Made by a program: the position numbers and the translations under genes. Below, piece by piece: positions 38,103-50,203 of a stretch of 64,000 nt of DNA. Every line of letters starts with the position of its first letter. Within the stretch, counting starts at the first letter, position 1. The DNA comes from Treponema sp. (lineage in GTDB: Bacteria; Spirochaetota; Spirochaetia; Treponematales; Treponemataceae). The notes below the pieces were generated by a model. The model worked only from the letters and a program-made list of their open reading frames with translations, was not told where the DNA came from and searched no databases. Where the stretch lies: the NCBI RefSeq assembly GCF_024696245.1, contig NZ_JAILGZ010000109.1:1-64000 (forward strand), read 5' to 3'.

Positions 38103-38662
38103 TGGCTATTATGGCAAAGAAAATCCAGCCTGCTAAGTCAGCTGCAATCGAAGAAACAAAGAAAGTTCTTGGTGAATATACAAACTTTGTTTTCGTTGAT
38201 TATCGTGGACTTACAGTAGAGCAGATTACAAAACTTCGTGATGGACTTCGCGAAAAGAATTCACAGCTCAAGGTTTTCAAGAATAATTTTGCTCGCCTTG
38301 CTTTTGATGAATTAAAGAACGATGAAGTTGCCCAGTATCTTTCTGGACCAACTGCAATTGCTCTTATTAAAGAAGAAGCAAACGAATCTGCTAAAGTTCT
38401 TTTTGACTTTGCAAAAGATACTCCTGCTCTTGTTGTAAAAGGTGCATGGGTTGACGGCGAACTTTATGATGCTGCTAAAATCGAGGCTCTTGCAAAACTG
38501 CCTGGAAAGAAACAGCTTATCGCTATGCTTATGTCTGCTATCAATGGTCCTGCAAGAAAACTTGCTGGTACATTGCAGGCTTATGTTGAAAAACTGGAAA
38601 AAGAAGGTCCTGCAGCAGCAGCACCTGCAGCAGAAGCTGCACCAGCTCCAGCAGCTGAGTAA
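38102..38662 (+). CDS. rplJ: 50S ribosomal protein L10
   Basis: NFVFVDYRGLTVEQITKLRDGLREKNSQLKVFKNNFARLA. Confidence 0.96.
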   Translation: MAIMAKKIQPAKSAAIEETKKVLGEYTNFVFVDYRGLTVEQITKLRDGLREKNSQLKVFKNNFARLAFDELKNDEVAQYLSGPTAIALIKEEANESAKVLFDFAKDTPALVVKGAWVDGELYDAAKIEALAKLPGKKQLIAMLMSAINGPARKLAGTLQAYVEKLEKEGPAAAAPAAEAAPAPAAE

Positions 38663-38830
38663 TTATACTCGGCGGGGTAACCCAGAGCTTATCTTTTTTC
38701 ACTGTGGTCAGGCTTCATAGCTGTCGACTGTCCGCAGTTTTTACCGTAGTCAGAATAAATAAGGAACAGTTTGTTTTAATTTCGACACGGATTTTATACT
38801 AATCATATATTGATTAATGGAGAAGACAAT

Positions 38831-39205
38831 ATGGCAGCTTTAACAAACGACGAAATCTTAGAAGCAATTGCAAACCTTACAGTTCAGCAGGCAGCTGACC
38901 TTGTAAAAGCAATGGAAGAAAAATTTGGTGTATCTGCAGCAGCTCCAGTAGCAGTAGCAGCAGGTCCAGCAGCAGCTGCAGCTGAAGAACAGACAGAATT
39001 CACTGTTACTCTTGAATCATTTGATGCAGCAAAGAAAATCCCAGTTATCAAGGCAGTTCGTGAAATCACTGGTCTTGGTCTTGGTGAAGCAAAAGCACTT
39101 GTTGAAGGTGCACCAAAAGTTCTTAAGGAAAATGTTTCTAAGGCTGATGCTGACAAGATGCTCGCTGACATCGAAGCAGCTGGTGGAAAAGCAAGCAAGA
39201 AATAA
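38831..39205 (+). CDS. rplL: 50S ribosomal protein L7/L12
   Basis: [59 protein letters not shown]. Confidence 0.97.
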   Translation: MAALTNDEILEAIANLTVQQAADLVKAMEEKFGVSAAAPVAVAAGPAAAAAEEQTEFTVTLESFDAAKKIPVIKAVREITGLGLGEAKALVEGAPKVLKENVSKADADKMLADIEAAGGKASKK

Positions 39206-39216
39206 TTTTGCTTAAC

Positions 39217-39246
39217 TTAACCTTTTTGAGATTTAGTTAATATACT
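39217..39246 (+). promoter_or_regulatory. Candidate promoter upstream of rpoB
   Basis: TTAACC-N18-TATACT in the rplL-rpoB spacer. Confidence 0.35.
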
Positions 39247-39261
39247 CAAATCTATTTATAG

Positions 39262-39296
39262 AGCTTCAGGAGGAGGTTTATGCTCTTCCTGAAGCT
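39262..39296 (+). promoter_or_regulatory. Leader hairpin upstream of rpoB
   Basis: AGCTTCAGGA ... TCCTGAAGCT, a perfect 10-bp stem containing AGGAGGAGG and the ATG at 39280. Confidence 0.7.
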
Positions 39297-39429
39297 TTTG
39301 GACGTTATATCGGGCAAAAAACCCAAGGTCAGCAGTTCTCGTGCTGAGCTGGAAAGAGTGCTTGTCAAGGATTCCTTTCAGACTTGTAGCGGTTCTGCAG
39401 GTACCAGTTTACCCACCCAAGAGGAAACG

Positions 39430-42400
39430 ATGTTCGCTAAAAGCAAAAAAATCGTACGTCAATATATCGGAAAAGATATTAAAGATTTTATGGAACTTCC
39501 GAATCTTATTGACATCCAGCTTTCTTCATTTGAAGAGTTTATTCAGAAAGACAGGCAGTTGAGCAAGCAGCCACTGCTTAACCAGGGTTTACAGGAAGTT
39601 TTTAATTCAGTTTTCCCTATCGAAAGTCCGAACGGCGACATGGTTCTTGAATATGAATTCTATGAACTTGATTTTGCAAATATTAAATTTTCAGAACTTG
39701 AATGCAAAAAGAAAGGTCTTACTTATGCCGTTCCTCTTAAAGCACGCATTAACTTGAACTTTATTGAAACAGGAGCAATCCTGCAGAAAGATATTTATAT
39801 GGGCGATGTTCCACTTATGACAGACAGAGGTACCTTTGTTATCAATGGTGCTGAACGCGTAGTTGTAAGCCAGATTCATCGTTCTCCTGGAGTTATCTTC
39901 CAGCACGAAAAGGGTGTTTACTCAAGCCGCATTATTCCTTACCGCGGTTCATGGCTGGAATTTGAAATAGACCAGAAGAAAGAACTCCTTTATGCAAAGA
40001 TTGACCGCAAGAAGAAGATTCTTGCAACTATCCTTCTCAGGGCATTAGGATATTCTACTCGTGAAGAAATCATTAACTGCTTCTATAAAACAGAAACAGT
40101 TAAAGTTCCATCTGATTCAGCAAAACGTGAAGCTCTTGTAGGAAAAATTCTTGCATCAGCTGTTCTTATTAAGGATGCTGATTCCGGTGAAGATAAAAAA
40201 CTTTTCCGCGCTGGTGATAAGCTTCGTCCTCATGATCTTGATGATCTTGTTGCAAATGGCATTACAGAAGTAAATGTTATTAAACTTACAACAAGAAAAG
40301 ATCCTAAAAATAAGGAAGAAAAGAATCTTTCATTAGACAGTGAAATGATCGTTAACTGTTTTGAAAGGGAAGAAATTCTCTTTGCTAAAACAGGAAAAGA
40401 AGTTCTTGATGAACCTTCAAAGGAAGATTGTCTTGCAGAAGTATATAAGGTACTTCTTCCAGGTGAACCAATCACTTTTGAAGCTGCAGAAAAGGACCTT
40501 ACAAGCATGTTCTTCTCTTCACGCCGCTATGATCTTAGCCGTGTAGGTCGTTACAAGCTTAACAAGAAATTTGATTTTGATGATTCTGTAACAGATGTTG
40601 TTCTCACTAAAGAAGATATTATTCAGACAGCAAAACATCTTATTGAAGTATATATCGGTGATGAACCAATTGATGATATCGATCACCTTGGTAATCGTCG
40701 TATTCGTTCTGTTGGCGAACTTCTTACTAATTCATTTAAATCAGCTTTCGCCCGCATGGAACGCATTGCAAAAGACCGCATGAACCTTAAGGAAACAGAA
40801 ACCCTTAAGCCACAGGATCTTATTTCAATTAAGCCTATTGTTTCTGCTGTACGTGAATTCTTCGGATCATCACAGCTTTCACAGTTTATGGATCAGTGTA
40901 ATCCTCTTGCAGAACTTACACACAAACGTCGTCTTAACGCTCTCGGTCCTGGTGGTCTTTCACGTGACCGTGCCGGATTTGAAGTTCGTGACGTACACTG
41001 GACTCACTATGGCCGCATGTGCCCTATTGAAACTCCTGAAGGTCCAAACATTGGTTTGATTGTATCTCTTGCTATCTTTACCCGTGTTAATGAATACGGA
41101 TTCCTTGAAGAACCATACCGCAAGGTTGTTGATGGAAAAGCAACTGATGAAGTTGAATACCTTGCAGCAATGGAAGAAGAGAAGTATTACGTAGGTCAGG
41201 TTACTGAAGGAATGAAGGCTGATGGTTCATTCCCTACAGATCTTATTTCCTGCCGTCACCGTGGTGATTATACAAGCCGTTCTCCAAAAGACATTCAGTA
41301 CATGGATGTTTCTCCACGTCAGGTAATTTCTGTATCTGCATCCCTGGTTCCATTCCTTGAACACGACGATGCTAACCGTGCGCTCATGGGTTGTAACATG
41401 CAGCGTCAGGCCGTTCCTCTTATCTTCCCTGAACCACCACATGTTGGTACAGGTATGGAAGCTAAGACAGCTTATGATTCAGGTGTTCTTATTAAGGCTA
41501 AACGTGATGGTGAAGTTGTATGGGTAGAAAGTGACCTTATCAAAATCAAGCCTAACGGAGCTAAAAACGGAGAACTTGATGAATATCAGATTCTTAAATA
41601 TCAGAAGACAAACTCTGATACTTGTAACCACCAGAGACCTACAGTTCAGGTTGGAGAAAAAGTTAAGAAGGGCGATGTAATTGCTGACGGTTCAGCTACA
41701 TTTAACGGAGAACTTGCTCTTGGACGTAATATTCTTGTTGGTTTCGTTCCATGGAATGGTTACAACTACGAGGATGCTGTTCTTATCAGTCAGAGAGTAG
41801 TTAAGGAAGATATGTATACTTCCATCCATATTCATGAATTCCAGACAGAAATTCGTGAAACAAAACTTGGACCAGAAAAGATTACTCGTGATGTTCCAAA
41901 TACATCAGAAAAAACACTGGACAACCTTGACCAGGAAGGTATCATCCGTATTGGTGCTAAAGTACGCTCAGGAGATATCCTTGTTGGTAAAGTAACTCCA
42001 AAATCAGAAACAGAAACAACTCCTGAATTTAAGCTTTTGAACTCAATCTTCGGTGAAAAGGCTAAGGAAGTTCGTGATAATTCACTCCGTCTCCCACATG
42101 GTGTACAGGGTGTTGTAATCGGAATTGAACGCCTTAAGAGAAGTGAAGGTGATGAACTTAACCCTGGTGTTGATGAAGTTGTAAAAGTTATCATTGCAGA
42201 CAAACGTAAGCTTGTTGTAGGTGATAAGATGGCAGGACGCCACGGAAACAAAGGTGTTGTTGCACGTATTCTCCCTGTAGAAGACATGCCTTACCTTGAT
42301 GATGGTACTCCACTTGATGTTTGTCTTAACCCTCTTGGTGTACCTTCACGTATGAATATCGGTCAGATCATGGAAAGTGAACTTGGTCGTGCAGGTATGG

Positions 42401-42987
42401 TTCTTAATGAATGGTATAATTCACCTGCATTCCAGACACCTTCTCAGGAACAGATTGCAGAAAAACTTGTAGAAGCAGGTCTTTCTCCTGACTGTAAACA
42501 GATGGTTCATGACGGATTCACTGGTGAAACATTCGTTAACCCTATTTTCGTAGGTGTTATTTACTTTATGAAGCTCCATCACCTTGTTGATGACAAGATG
42601 CACGCTCGTTCTACTGGTCCATACTCACTGGTTACTCAGCAGCCTCTTGGTGGTAAGGCTCAGTTTGGTGGACAGCGTCTTGGAGAAATGGAAGTTTGGG
42701 CTCTCGAAGCATATGGTGCCGCAAATACCCTTCAGGAAATGATGACTATTAAGTCTGATGATATGAATGGTCGTTCAAAGGTATATGAATCAATCGTTAA
42801 GGGAGATCCTAGTGCTCCAATCGGAGTTCCGGAATCATTTAACGTTCTTGTTCAGGAATTACGCGGTCTTGCTTTGGATTTCACTATTTATGATGACAAG
42901 GGTAAGCAGATTGCCCTTACTGAACGCGATCAGGAAATGATTGACAAGTCAAACGCTGGTTTTGACAAGGAGAATGAAGATGCGTGA
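39430..42987 (+). CDS. rpoB: DNA-directed RNA polymerase subunit beta
   Basis: RpoB throughout (e.g. [31 protein letters not shown]). Internal start [20 protein letters not shown] with GAGG SD preferred over 39280. Confidence 0.95.
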   Translation: MFAKSKKIVRQYIGKDIKDFMELPNLIDIQLSSFEEFIQKDRQLSKQPLLNQGLQEVFNSVFPIESPNGDMVLEYEFYELDFANIKFSELECKKKGLTYAVPLKARINLNFIETGAILQKDIYMGDVPLMTDRGTFVINGAERVVVSQIHRSPGVIFQHEKGVYSSRIIPYRGSWLEFEIDQKKELLYAKIDRKKKILATILLRALGYSTREEIINCFYKTETVKVPSDSAKREALVGKILASAVLIKDADSGEDKKLFRAGDKLRPHDLDDLVANGITEVNVIKLTTRKDPKNKEEKNLSLDSEMIVNCFEREEILFAKTGKEVLDEPSKEDCLAEVYKVLLPGEPITFEAAEKDLTSMFFSSRRYDLSRVGRYKLNKKFDFDDSVTDVVLTKEDIIQTAKHLIEVYIGDEPIDDIDHLGNRRIRSVGELLTNSFKSAFARMERIAKDRMNLKETETLKPQDLISIKPIVSAVREFFGSSQLSQFMDQCNPLAELTHKRRLNALGPGGLSRDRAGFEVRDVHWTHYGRMCPIETPEGPNIGLIVSLAIFTRVNEYGFLEEPYRKVVDGKATDEVEYLAAMEEEKYYVGQVTEGMKADGSFPTDLISCRHRGDYTSRSPKDIQYMDVSPRQVISVSASLVPFLEHDDANRALMGCNMQRQAVPLIFPEPPHVGTGMEAKTAYDSGVLIKAKRDGEVVWVESDLIKIKPNGAKNGELDEYQILKYQKTNSDTCNHQRPTVQVGEKVKKGDVIADGSATFNGELALGRNILVGFVPWNGYNYEDAVLISQRVVKEDMYTSIHIHEFQTEIRETKLGPEKITRDVPNTSEKTLDNLDQEGIIRIGAKVRSGDILVGKVTPKSETETTPEFKLLNSIFGEKAKEVRDNSLRLPHGVQGVVIGIERLKRSEGDELNPGVDEVVKVIIADKRKLVVGDKMAGRHGNKGVVARILPVEDMPYLDDGTPLDVCLNPLGVPSRMNIGQIMESELGRAGMVLNEWYNSPAFQTPSQEQIAEKLVEAGLSPDCKQMVHDGFTGETFVNPIFVGVIYFMKLHHLVDDKMHARSTGPYSLVTQQPLGGKAQFGGQRLGEMEVWALEAYGAANTLQEMMTIKSDDMNGRSKVYESIVKGDPSAPIGVPESFNVLVQELRGLALDFTIYDDKGKQIALTERDQEMIDKSNAGFDKENEDA

Positions 42988-45900
42988 TATTCAGGATTTT
43001 GCAAGTCTTAAAATTAAACTTGCTTCACCAGATACAATCCGTAACTGGTCTTATGGCGAAGTAAAAAAGCCGGAAACCATTAATTACCGTACTCTTCGTC
43101 CGGAGCGTGATGGTCTCTTCTGTGAACGCATTTTCGGAACTACTAAGGAATGGGAATGTTACTGTGGTAAATTCAAGAGCATCCGTTATAAGGGTGTTAT
43201 TTGTGACCGCTGTGGTGTAGAAGTAACTCACTTTAAGGTTCGCCGTGAACGTATCGGCCATATTGAACTTGCAGCTCCTGTAAGTCACATCTGGTACTAT
43301 CATGCTGTTCCTAGCCGCATGGGTCTTCTTCTTGACCTTAAGGTAGCAGAACTCCGCTCAGTTCTTTATTACGAAAAATATATAGTTATTGATCCGGGTG
43401 ATACAGATCTTAAGAAAAAGCAGCTTCTTTCTGAAGATGAATACAATGAAGCACTGGAACGCTTTGGTGAAACTTTCACTGCTGGTATGGGTGCAGAAGC
43501 TGTTAAGACTCTTCTTGAAAACATCGATCTTGATGCTCTTGCAGAAGAATTGCGTGAAAAAATGATTGAAAAGGGTGCTAAGAGTGACAAACGTCTTCTT
43601 CGCCGTATTGAAATCGTTGAAAATTTCCGCACTTCAGGAAACAAGGCAAGCTGGATGATTCTTGATGTAGTACCTGTAATTCCGCCTGATCTTCGTCCTA
43701 TGGTTCAGCTTGATGGTGGACGTTTTGCTACATCTGACCTTAATGACCTTTATCGCCGTGTTATTAACCGCAATAACCGTCTTAAGAGACTTCAGAGCCT
43801 TGCTGCTCCGGATATCATCATCCGCAATGAAAAGCGTATGCTTCAGGAATCAGTAGATTCCCTCTTTGATAATACAAAGCGCAAGAACCGCGTTGTTAAG
43901 GGAGCTTCTAGCCGTCCACTCAAGTCAATTTCTGACATGATTAAGGGTAAGCAGGGACGTTTCCGCCAGAACCTTCTTGGTAAACGTGTAGACTATTCAG
44001 GTCGTTCCGTAATCGTAGTAGGTCCGGAACTTAAGCTCTGGCAGTGTGGTCTTCCAGAAAAAATGGCACTTGAACTCTTTAAGCCTTTCATTATGAAAAA
44101 GCTTGTAGATAAGGGTGTTGTATTTAATATTAAAAAGGCAAAGATGCTTGTAGAAAACGAAGCTACAGAAGTATTTGCCATCCTTGATGAAGTAGTTCGC
44201 GAACATCCGGTTATGCTTAACCGTGCTCCTACACTTCACCGCCTTGGTATTCAGGCATTTGAACCTGTACTTGTTCCAGGAAAGGCCCTTAAGCTTCATC
44301 CTCTTGCATGTAAAGCTTTCAACGCCGACTTTGACGGTGACCAGATGGCTATTCACGTTCCTCTTACACAGGCTGCACAGATGGAATGCTGGACATTGAT
44401 GCTTTCTGCACGTAACCTCCTTGACCCTGCTAACGGTAAGACAATTGTTGCACCATCACAGGACATGGTTCTTGGTATTTACTACATGACATCAATTAAG
44501 CCTAATGCAAAGGGAACTGGAAAATTCTTCAGTTCTGCAGATGAAGTTCGTCTTGCAGCATCAAGTGGTGCAATTGAATGGCAGGCAAAGATTAAGATTC
44601 ATAAGAATATTCTTAATAAATGTGTTGCTGGTGATGAAAATCCAGAAAATAAATACATTGAAACTTCTGCAGGTCGTCTTGCATTTAATGAATTCATGCC
44701 GGAAGAAGTAGATTATCAGAATGAGAAGCTTGGAGACAAACTTCTTAAGAAGATGATTGAATCTGTTTATCATAATGAACAGACTTCTGATATTAAGGTT
44801 CGTGCCCTTATCTCTGAATTCTTTGCAGAAAAGGGTAAGACATTCGAAAAGATTACAGCAGAAGCTCTTGATGAACTTCTTTCTGAACCTTCATTCGTTA
44901 AGAAAGTAGAAGTTATCTACAATAGAGAAACTCCTTTTGAAGAAGCTAAGCTTCGTAAACTTATCATCAGTCTTTATGCTGCTGATCGTGCATGGCTTAC
45001 AATCCAGATGCTTGATGCAGTTAAGGCCTGTGGTTATAAGAATGCTACCTTCTACGGTGCAACTCTTTCTATGGATGATATTCTTATTCCGGAAACAAAG
45101 GTTAAGAAGGTAGAAGAAGCTAATAAAGAAGCTGAAAAGATCGTTAATGAATATTCTAAGGGTGCTATTACCGGTGATGAACGTTATAACCGTGTAACAG
45201 AAATCTGGGCTCACGTAACTGATGAACTTACAGAAGCTATGTATAAAGACATGGCTGCTCATAAAGACGGTTTCAATACAATCTTTATGATGGCTGACTC
45301 AGGTGCCCGTGGTTCTAAGAAACAGATGTCACAGCTGGCTGCAATGCGTGGACTTATGCAGAAGCCTAACGGAGACATTATTGAACTTCCTGTTAAGTCA
45401 AACTTTAAGGAAGGTCTTTCGGTTATTGAATACTTTATTTCTTCAAACGGTGCCCGCAAAGGTCTTTCCGATACAGCTCTTAAGACAGCCGATGCAGGTT
45501 ACATGACACGTCGTCTTGTTGATGTTGCACAGGATGTTGTAGTTAACGAAAAAGACTGTGGTACTATCAACGGTATTGATTACACAGCTATTAAAGATGG
45601 TGATACAGTTGTTGTTCCACTGGCAACAAGAATTGCAGGTCACTATACAATTGAACGCGTAATTGACCCTGTAACAGGTGAATTACTTTGTGATGTAAAC
45701 CAGTATATTGATGAAGCTCTTGCTCAGAAAATTGACAAAGCTGGTGTAGAAAAAGTTAAGCTCCGCACAGTACTTACCTGCGAAAGCAAGCATGGTATTT
45801 GTGTAATGTGTTATGGTAAAGACCTTGCACGCAACAAGATTGTAGAAATTGGTGAAGCAGTAGGAACTATTGCTGCTCAGTCAATCGGTCAGCCTGGTAC

Positions 45901-47476
45901 ACAGCTTACACTTCGTACATTCCATACTGGTGGTGCGGCTGATACAAGTGCAGAAGATAACCACATCAGAATCAAGTATCCTGTATACATCGAAAGCGTT
46001 TCTGGTACACACGTAGAAACAAAAGATGGAAGCTGGCTCTTTACACGTCGTGGTGCTATGGTTACTACAAAACTTTTCAAGAAGTATGAAATTGCTTCCG
46101 GTTCAAAAGTTCTTGTAGAAGACGGTGCACGTGTTCGTAAAGATAATCCAATCATTAAAAATGGTTCGGAAGAAATAACAGCTACAGAAAATGGACGCGT
46201 ATTAATCAGAGGTGATGTACTTTATCTGGTTAGCAGTGATCAGAAGATGGAAATTGCCAACGGTTCCAAGATTTATGCTAAGTTTGTTAACGCAGATTGT
46301 ATTGCAGAAAAAGAAGAACCAATTGGTGAAATCGATCCGTTCAGCGAACCAATTATTGCAGAAGTTTCTGGTTATGTTCACTATGAAGATATTATTCCTA
46401 ACGTTACCCTTGAAGAACATGCTGATGTTCAGACAGGTAATAAGGAAAGACTTATCAGTGACCTTCACCTTGATGTTAAGCAGCCACGTCTTATCATCAC
46501 TGATGAAGATGGTAACGAACTTGGAAGTTATCACCTCCCTGCAGGTGCTCTTCTTCTTGCAGATGACAAAGCAAAAGTAGAAGCAGGATTTGTTCTTGCT
46601 AAACTTCCTAAGGCAGCTGCAAAGGCTAACGATATTACTCTCGGTCTTCCACGTGTATCAGAACTCTTTGAAGCACGTAAGCCAAAGAACCCTGCTGTTA
46701 TTTCTCAGATTACAGGTTCAGTAAGCTTCGGTAAGGTTGTTAAGGGTAAGCGTACAGTTATTGTTACTGATGAATACGGAAAGGAATACAGCCACCTGGT
46801 ACCTATGACAAAGCGTCTTCTTGTTCGTGACGGTGACGTTGTAGAAGCAGGAGAAAAACTTTGTGACGGTTCAGTAGATGCACATGACGTACTTAACGTT
46901 CTTGGTGAAGATGCTCTTCAGAACTTCCTTATGGACGAAATCCAGGGCGTTTACCGCTCACAGGGTGTAGATATTAACGATAAACATATCGGTACTATTA
47001 TCCGCCAGATGCTTAAGAAGGTAGAAATCGTTAACGTTGGTGATACAAGATTTATCTTTGGTCAGCAGGTTGACAAGTATACATTCCGCGAAGAAAACGC
47101 AGAAGTTATTGCAAAGGGTGGACAGCCAGCTGTTGCACGCCCAATGTTCCAGGGTATCACAAAGGCAGCTCTTGCTACTGATTCCTTTATTTCTGCATCT
47201 TCATTCCAGGAGACAACCCGCGTTCTTACAAATGCGGCAATTGCAGGATCAATTGATCACCTCCGCGGTTTGAAAGAAAACGTAATTATTGGTCACATGA
47301 TTCCAGCAGGAAGTGGTATGAGACAGTATCATGGCATTAAGCTTACTGATAAATCAAATGTTGACCTTGATGCAAAGATGGAAGAGATTCTTGAACTTCG
47401 CAGACAGGAAGAACTTGAATCACGTCCAGAAGAAGTAATGTTCGGACCTGAAGATAACGCAGGAATGGACGACTAA
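42980..47476 (+). CDS. rpoC: DNA-directed RNA polymerase subunit beta'
   Basis: [15 protein letters not shown] catalytic motif; starts [38 protein letters not shown]; overlaps rpoB by 8 nt. Confidence 0.97.
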   Translation: MRDIQDFASLKIKLASPDTIRNWSYGEVKKPETINYRTLRPERDGLFCERIFGTTKEWECYCGKFKSIRYKGVICDRCGVEVTHFKVRRERIGHIELAAPVSHIWYYHAVPSRMGLLLDLKVAELRSVLYYEKYIVIDPGDTDLKKKQLLSEDEYNEALERFGETFTAGMGAEAVKTLLENIDLDALAEELREKMIEKGAKSDKRLLRRIEIVENFRTSGNKASWMILDVVPVIPPDLRPMVQLDGGRFATSDLNDLYRRVINRNNRLKRLQSLAAPDIIIRNEKRMLQESVDSLFDNTKRKNRVVKGASSRPLKSISDMIKGKQGRFRQNLLGKRVDYSGRSVIVVGPELKLWQCGLPEKMALELFKPFIMKKLVDKGVVFNIKKAKMLVENEATEVFAILDEVVREHPVMLNRAPTLHRLGIQAFEPVLVPGKALKLHPLACKAFNADFDGDQMAIHVPLTQAAQMECWTLMLSARNLLDPANGKTIVAPSQDMVLGIYYMTSIKPNAKGTGKFFSSADEVRLAASSGAIEWQAKIKIHKNILNKCVAGDENPENKYIETSAGRLAFNEFMPEEVDYQNEKLGDKLLKKMIESVYHNEQTSDIKVRALISEFFAEKGKTFEKITAEALDELLSEPSFVKKVEVIYNRETPFEEAKLRKLIISLYAADRAWLTIQMLDAVKACGYKNATFYGATLSMDDILIPETKVKKVEEANKEAEKIVNEYSKGAITGDERYNRVTEIWAHVTDELTEAMYKDMAAHKDGFNTIFMMADSGARGSKKQMSQLAAMRGLMQKPNGDIIELPVKSNFKEGLSVIEYFISSNGARKGLSDTALKTADAGYMTRRLVDVAQDVVVNEKDCGTINGIDYTAIKDGDTVVVPLATRIAGHYTIERVIDPVTGELLCDVNQYIDEALAQKIDKAGVEKVKLRTVLTCESKHGICVMCYGKDLARNKIVEIGEAVGTIAAQSIGQPGTQLTLRTFHTGGAADTSAEDNHIRIKYPVYIESVSGTHVETKDGSWLFTRRGAMVTTKLFKKYEIASGSKVLVEDGARVRKDNPIIKNGSEEITATENGRVLIRGDVLYLVSSDQKMEIANGSKIYAKFVNADCIAEKEEPIGEIDPFSEPIIAEVSGYVHYEDIIPNVTLEEHADVQTGNKERLISDLHLDVKQPRLIITDEDGNELGSYHLPAGALLLADDKAKVEAGFVLAKLPKAAAKANDITLGLPRVSELFEARKPKNPAVISQITGSVSFGKVVKGKRTVIVTDEYGKEYSHLVPMTKRLLVRDGDVVEAGEKLCDGSVDAHDVLNVLGEDALQNFLMDEIQGVYRSQGVDINDKHIGTIIRQMLKKVEIVNVGDTRFIFGQQVDKYTFREENAEVIAKGGQPAVARPMFQGITKAALATDSFISASSFQETTRVLTNAAIAGSIDHLRGLKENVIIGHMIPAGSGMRQYHGIKLTDKSNVDLDAKMEEILELRRQEELESRPEEVMFGPEDNAGMDD

Positions 47477-47513
47477 AAAAACATTAAATTCAGGGGGAAT
47501 TCAGGGAATTCTC

Positions 47514-47543
47514 TTGACGAGTTCCCTCTGAATTTAGTAAACT
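47514..47543 (+). promoter_or_regulatory. Candidate promoter for rpsL-rpsG
   Basis: TTGACG-N18-TAAACT, overlapping the post-rpoC hairpin. Confidence 0.5.
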
Positions 47544-47603
47544 TTCGGCACTCTAATAGTTAATACCCGGGAGTGCTGCCCGGAAAATATAGGAGAATAG
47601 GCG

Positions 47604-47978
47604 ATGCCTACAATTAATCAGTTAATTCGTAAAGGTCGTCAGTCAGCTGCAAACAGAACTAAAGCTCCCGCACTTGAGTCTTGTCCGCAGAAACGTGGCG
47701 TTTGTACACGTGTAATGACTATGACACCAAAAAAGCCAAACTCAGCTCTTCGTAAGATTGCTCGTGTTCGCTTAAGCAATGGAATTGAAGTTACTGCATA
47801 CATTCCAGGTATTGGACATAACTTGCAGGAACACTCAGTAGTATTAGTTCGCGGTGGACGTGTAAAGGACCTTCCTGGTGTACGTTACCATATCATCCGC
47901 GGTACAAAAGATACTCTTGGCGTTGACGGACGCAAACGCGCTCGTTCTAAGTACGGTGCTAAGAAACCTAAGGCATAA
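47604..47978 (+). CDS. rpsL: 30S ribosomal protein S12
   Basis: [13 protein letters not shown]...[60 protein letters not shown]. Confidence 0.98.
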   Translation: MPTINQLIRKGRQSAANRTKAPALESCPQKRGVCTRVMTMTPKKPNSALRKIARVRLSNGIEVTAYIPGIGHNLQEHSVVLVRGGRVKDLPGVRYHIIRGTKDTLGVDGRKRARSKYGAKKPKA

Positions 47979-47995
47979 TGTAAAGGAGGATTACT

Positions 47996-48466
47996 ATGGG
48001 AAGACATAAGAAATCAGTAAATCGTCCGGTTATGCCAGATGAAAAATATAACAGCGTTGTAATCGCTAAATTTGTTTCACGTATGATGCTTGATGGTAAG
48101 AAACAGACTTGCCAGAAAATCATTTACGAAGCATTGGACAAGCTTAAGGCTAAAACAGACAAGGATCCACTTGAAGTTTTCCTCAAGGCTCTTGACAATG
48201 TAAAACCAATGGTAGAAGTAAAAAGCCGCCGCGTAGGTGGTGCTACATATCAGGTACCAGTAGAAATCCGTGATGCTCGTCGCGAAGCTCTCGCTATGAG
48301 ATGGATGATTGGTGCTGCTCGCAGCCGTTCAGGTCGCGGAATGGCAGAAACACTTGCTGCTGAATTGTTTGATGCATTCAACAACACAGGTTCTGCTTAC
48401 AAAAAGAAGGAAGATACACACAAGATGGCAGAAGCAAACAAGGCTTTTGCTCACTATCGCTGGTAG
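47996..48466 (+). CDS. rpsG: 30S ribosomal protein S7
   Basis: [35 protein letters not shown]...[19 protein letters not shown]...HYRW. Confidence 0.98.
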   Translation: MGRHKKSVNRPVMPDEKYNSVVIAKFVSRMMLDGKKQTCQKIIYEALDKLKAKTDKDPLEVFLKALDNVKPMVEVKSRRVGGATYQVPVEIRDARREALAMRWMIGAARSRSGRGMAETLAAELFDAFNNTGSAYKKKEDTHKMAEANKAFAHYRW

Positions 48467-48484
48467 ATTTAACTTCTTTTACCA

Positions 48485-48523
48485 ATGCCCGTTTACAGGT
48501 AATGCTGGACGGGTATTTTTTTT
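48485..48523 (+). terminator. Terminator after rpsG
   Basis: ATGCCCGT-loop-ACGGGTAT followed by T run. Confidence 0.8.
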
Positions 48524-48644
48524 GTCCTCTAATATACGCAAGTATTTTTTTAAGCTTTTTTTATAAAATTAATCTTCCTTTTATAGATTTTATTGTATTT
48601 TTTTAGTTAAAAATGGGACTTACAATTATATTGGAGTCTTATTT

Positions 48645-49679
48645 ATGAATAAAAAATTGATTTTTTCTATTATTATGGGAAGTTTGGTCTTTCTTTCTTT
48701 TTCCTGCAGTACTGGTTCTTCTCAAAGTAATTCTTCTGATAACAATGTTTCAGAAGATTCTCTAACTTGTGATAATTACAGGGCAGCTATGAGGAATTTT
48801 GTAATTAAAATCTCAGAAACTGCAAGGCAAAGTGATTCTGATTTTATCGTTATTCCACAAAACGGACAGAATGTTGCCTGGGATGATGATGATGCCGATT
48901 CAATTGTTCCTGATTCTGCATATTTTGCAGCAATTAACGGTTGCGGAAGGGAAGATGCTTTTTACGGAATGAATGCTTCTTACGATATTGCTGATGGTAC
49001 GGCAACACCGGATGAACAGTCTCAGGAAATTCAGGAACTTTGCGATTATTATACAGCAGCCGGCCTTACAGTACTCTCTACTGATTATACAGGTAGTGAT
49101 CAAAGTAAAATTACTGATTCTTTTGCTAAAAATGCGGATAAAGGATATCTTTCTTTTGCAGCTACTGAACGTTCCCTTAACGTAATCCCCTCTTATTCTG
49201 TTTATAATCAGAACACTGATGATGTTACATCCCTTTCTGATGCAAAGAATTTCCTCTATATAATTAATCCTGAAAATTACGATTCAAAGGAAGCTTTTGT
49301 TTCGGCTCTTGCTGATACTGATTATGATGCAATTATTATGGACCTTTACTGCTGTGATGAAGCCCTTACGTCTTCTGATATTGAAGCTATCAGAAATAAA
49401 AAGAGTGGTGGTAAAAGACTTTTAATCTGTTACATGAGTATTGGAGAAGCCGAGACTTACCGCTGGTACTGGCAGTCAGACTGGAAATCTGGTTCTCCTT
49501 CTTTTATATGTGAAGAAAATACTGACTGGGAAGGAAATTATAAAGTCCGCTACTGGTATGACAGCTGGCAGAATATAATCTGTGGAGAAGACGGTTATCT
49601 TTCTAAAATACAGGAAGCAGGCTTTGACGGGGTATACCTGGATATAATTGATGCCTTTGAATACTTTGAAGAGGAGTAA
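48645..49679 (+). CDS. Lipoprotein with GH114/TM1410-like endo-alpha-1,4-polygalactosaminidase domain
   Basis: Lipobox VFLSFSCSTG; LLICYMSIGEAETYRWYWQSDWK ... VRYWYDSWQNIICGEDGYLSKIQEAGFDGVYLDIIDAFEYFEEE. Confidence 0.8.
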   Translation: MNKKLIFSIIMGSLVFLSFSCSTGSSQSNSSDNNVSEDSLTCDNYRAAMRNFVIKISETARQSDSDFIVIPQNGQNVAWDDDDADSIVPDSAYFAAINGCGREDAFYGMNASYDIADGTATPDEQSQEIQELCDYYTAAGLTVLSTDYTGSDQSKITDSFAKNADKGYLSFAATERSLNVIPSYSVYNQNTDDVTSLSDAKNFLYIINPENYDSKEAFVSALADTDYDAIIMDLYCCDEALTSSDIEAIRNKKSGGKRLLICYMSIGEAETYRWYWQSDWKSGSPSFICEENTDWEGNYKVRYWYDSWQNIICGEDGYLSKIQEAGFDGVYLDIIDAFEYFEEE

Positions 49680-49736
49680 TCTTTCTTTTTTTATTCGACT
49701 TTTTTTTTATCACCCTTAAGCTGTGGGTTTTTACCC

Positions 49737-49764
49737 TTGTTTGTCCTAATGAATATTGTATAAT
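49737..49764 (+). promoter_or_regulatory. Promoter for small lipoprotein
   Basis: TTGTTT-N16-TATAAT; SD GGAGGAG before 49806. Confidence 0.5.
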
Positions 49765-49805
49765 TAACTAACTTTAAGATTATTTCAATGTCAGGAGGAG
49801 AAATA

Positions 49806-50135
49806 ATGAGAAAGTTAAATTATGTTCTGGGGGGCCTGCTTGGTCTTGCAGTTGCACTGGCTTTTACAGCGTGTGGTAATGATGCCGAAGCTGTAATTGG
49901 TAATTCTTACGGTACGAGTGATAAAGGACTCGTTATTGAATTCAGGGATGATAATGAAGCCTGTTATTCTTTCCTTGGACTTCCGGATAAAAGCGTGGAG
50001 TACAGGATAAAGGGTAATGAGATTTCCCTTGCAATGGAGGGAAAAGATTATCTTATGAAATATGATAAAAAAGGTGATGCCATTGAATTCCAGACTGGAG
50101 CTAGTATGGTAACACTTGTAAATATAGAAAAATAA
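49806..50135 (+). CDS. Small putative lipoprotein, hypothetical
   Basis: MRKLNYVLGGLLGLAVALAFTACGND (lipobox); strong SD. Confidence 0.75.
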   Translation: MRKLNYVLGGLLGLAVALAFTACGNDAEAVIGNSYGTSDKGLVIEFRDDNEACYSFLGLPDKSVEYRIKGNEISLAMEGKDYLMKYDKKGDAIEFQTGASMVTLVNIEK

Positions 50136-50159
50136 TTTAAAAATCGTGGAGTCTTTATT

Positions 50160-50193
50160 AGTCCGGTGCTCTTTAGGGTGCCGGGCTTTTTTT
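50160..50193 (+). terminator. Terminator after small lipoprotein
   Basis: AGTCCGGTGCTC-TTTA-GGGTGCCGGGCT + T run. Confidence 0.85.
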
Positions 50194-50203
50194 GTGTCAT
50201 ACT

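Noticed and set aside
38613-38980. GCAGCAGCA-type short repeats in rplJ and rplL
   Set aside because: Encode the normal Ala-rich L10 tail and L7/L12 hinge; not a separate element.
39280-39429. ORF-track RpoB start at 39280 as the annotated start
   Set aside because: ATG 39430 with GAGG SD gives the expected RpoB N-terminus; the upstream option is kept as a finding, not as the call.
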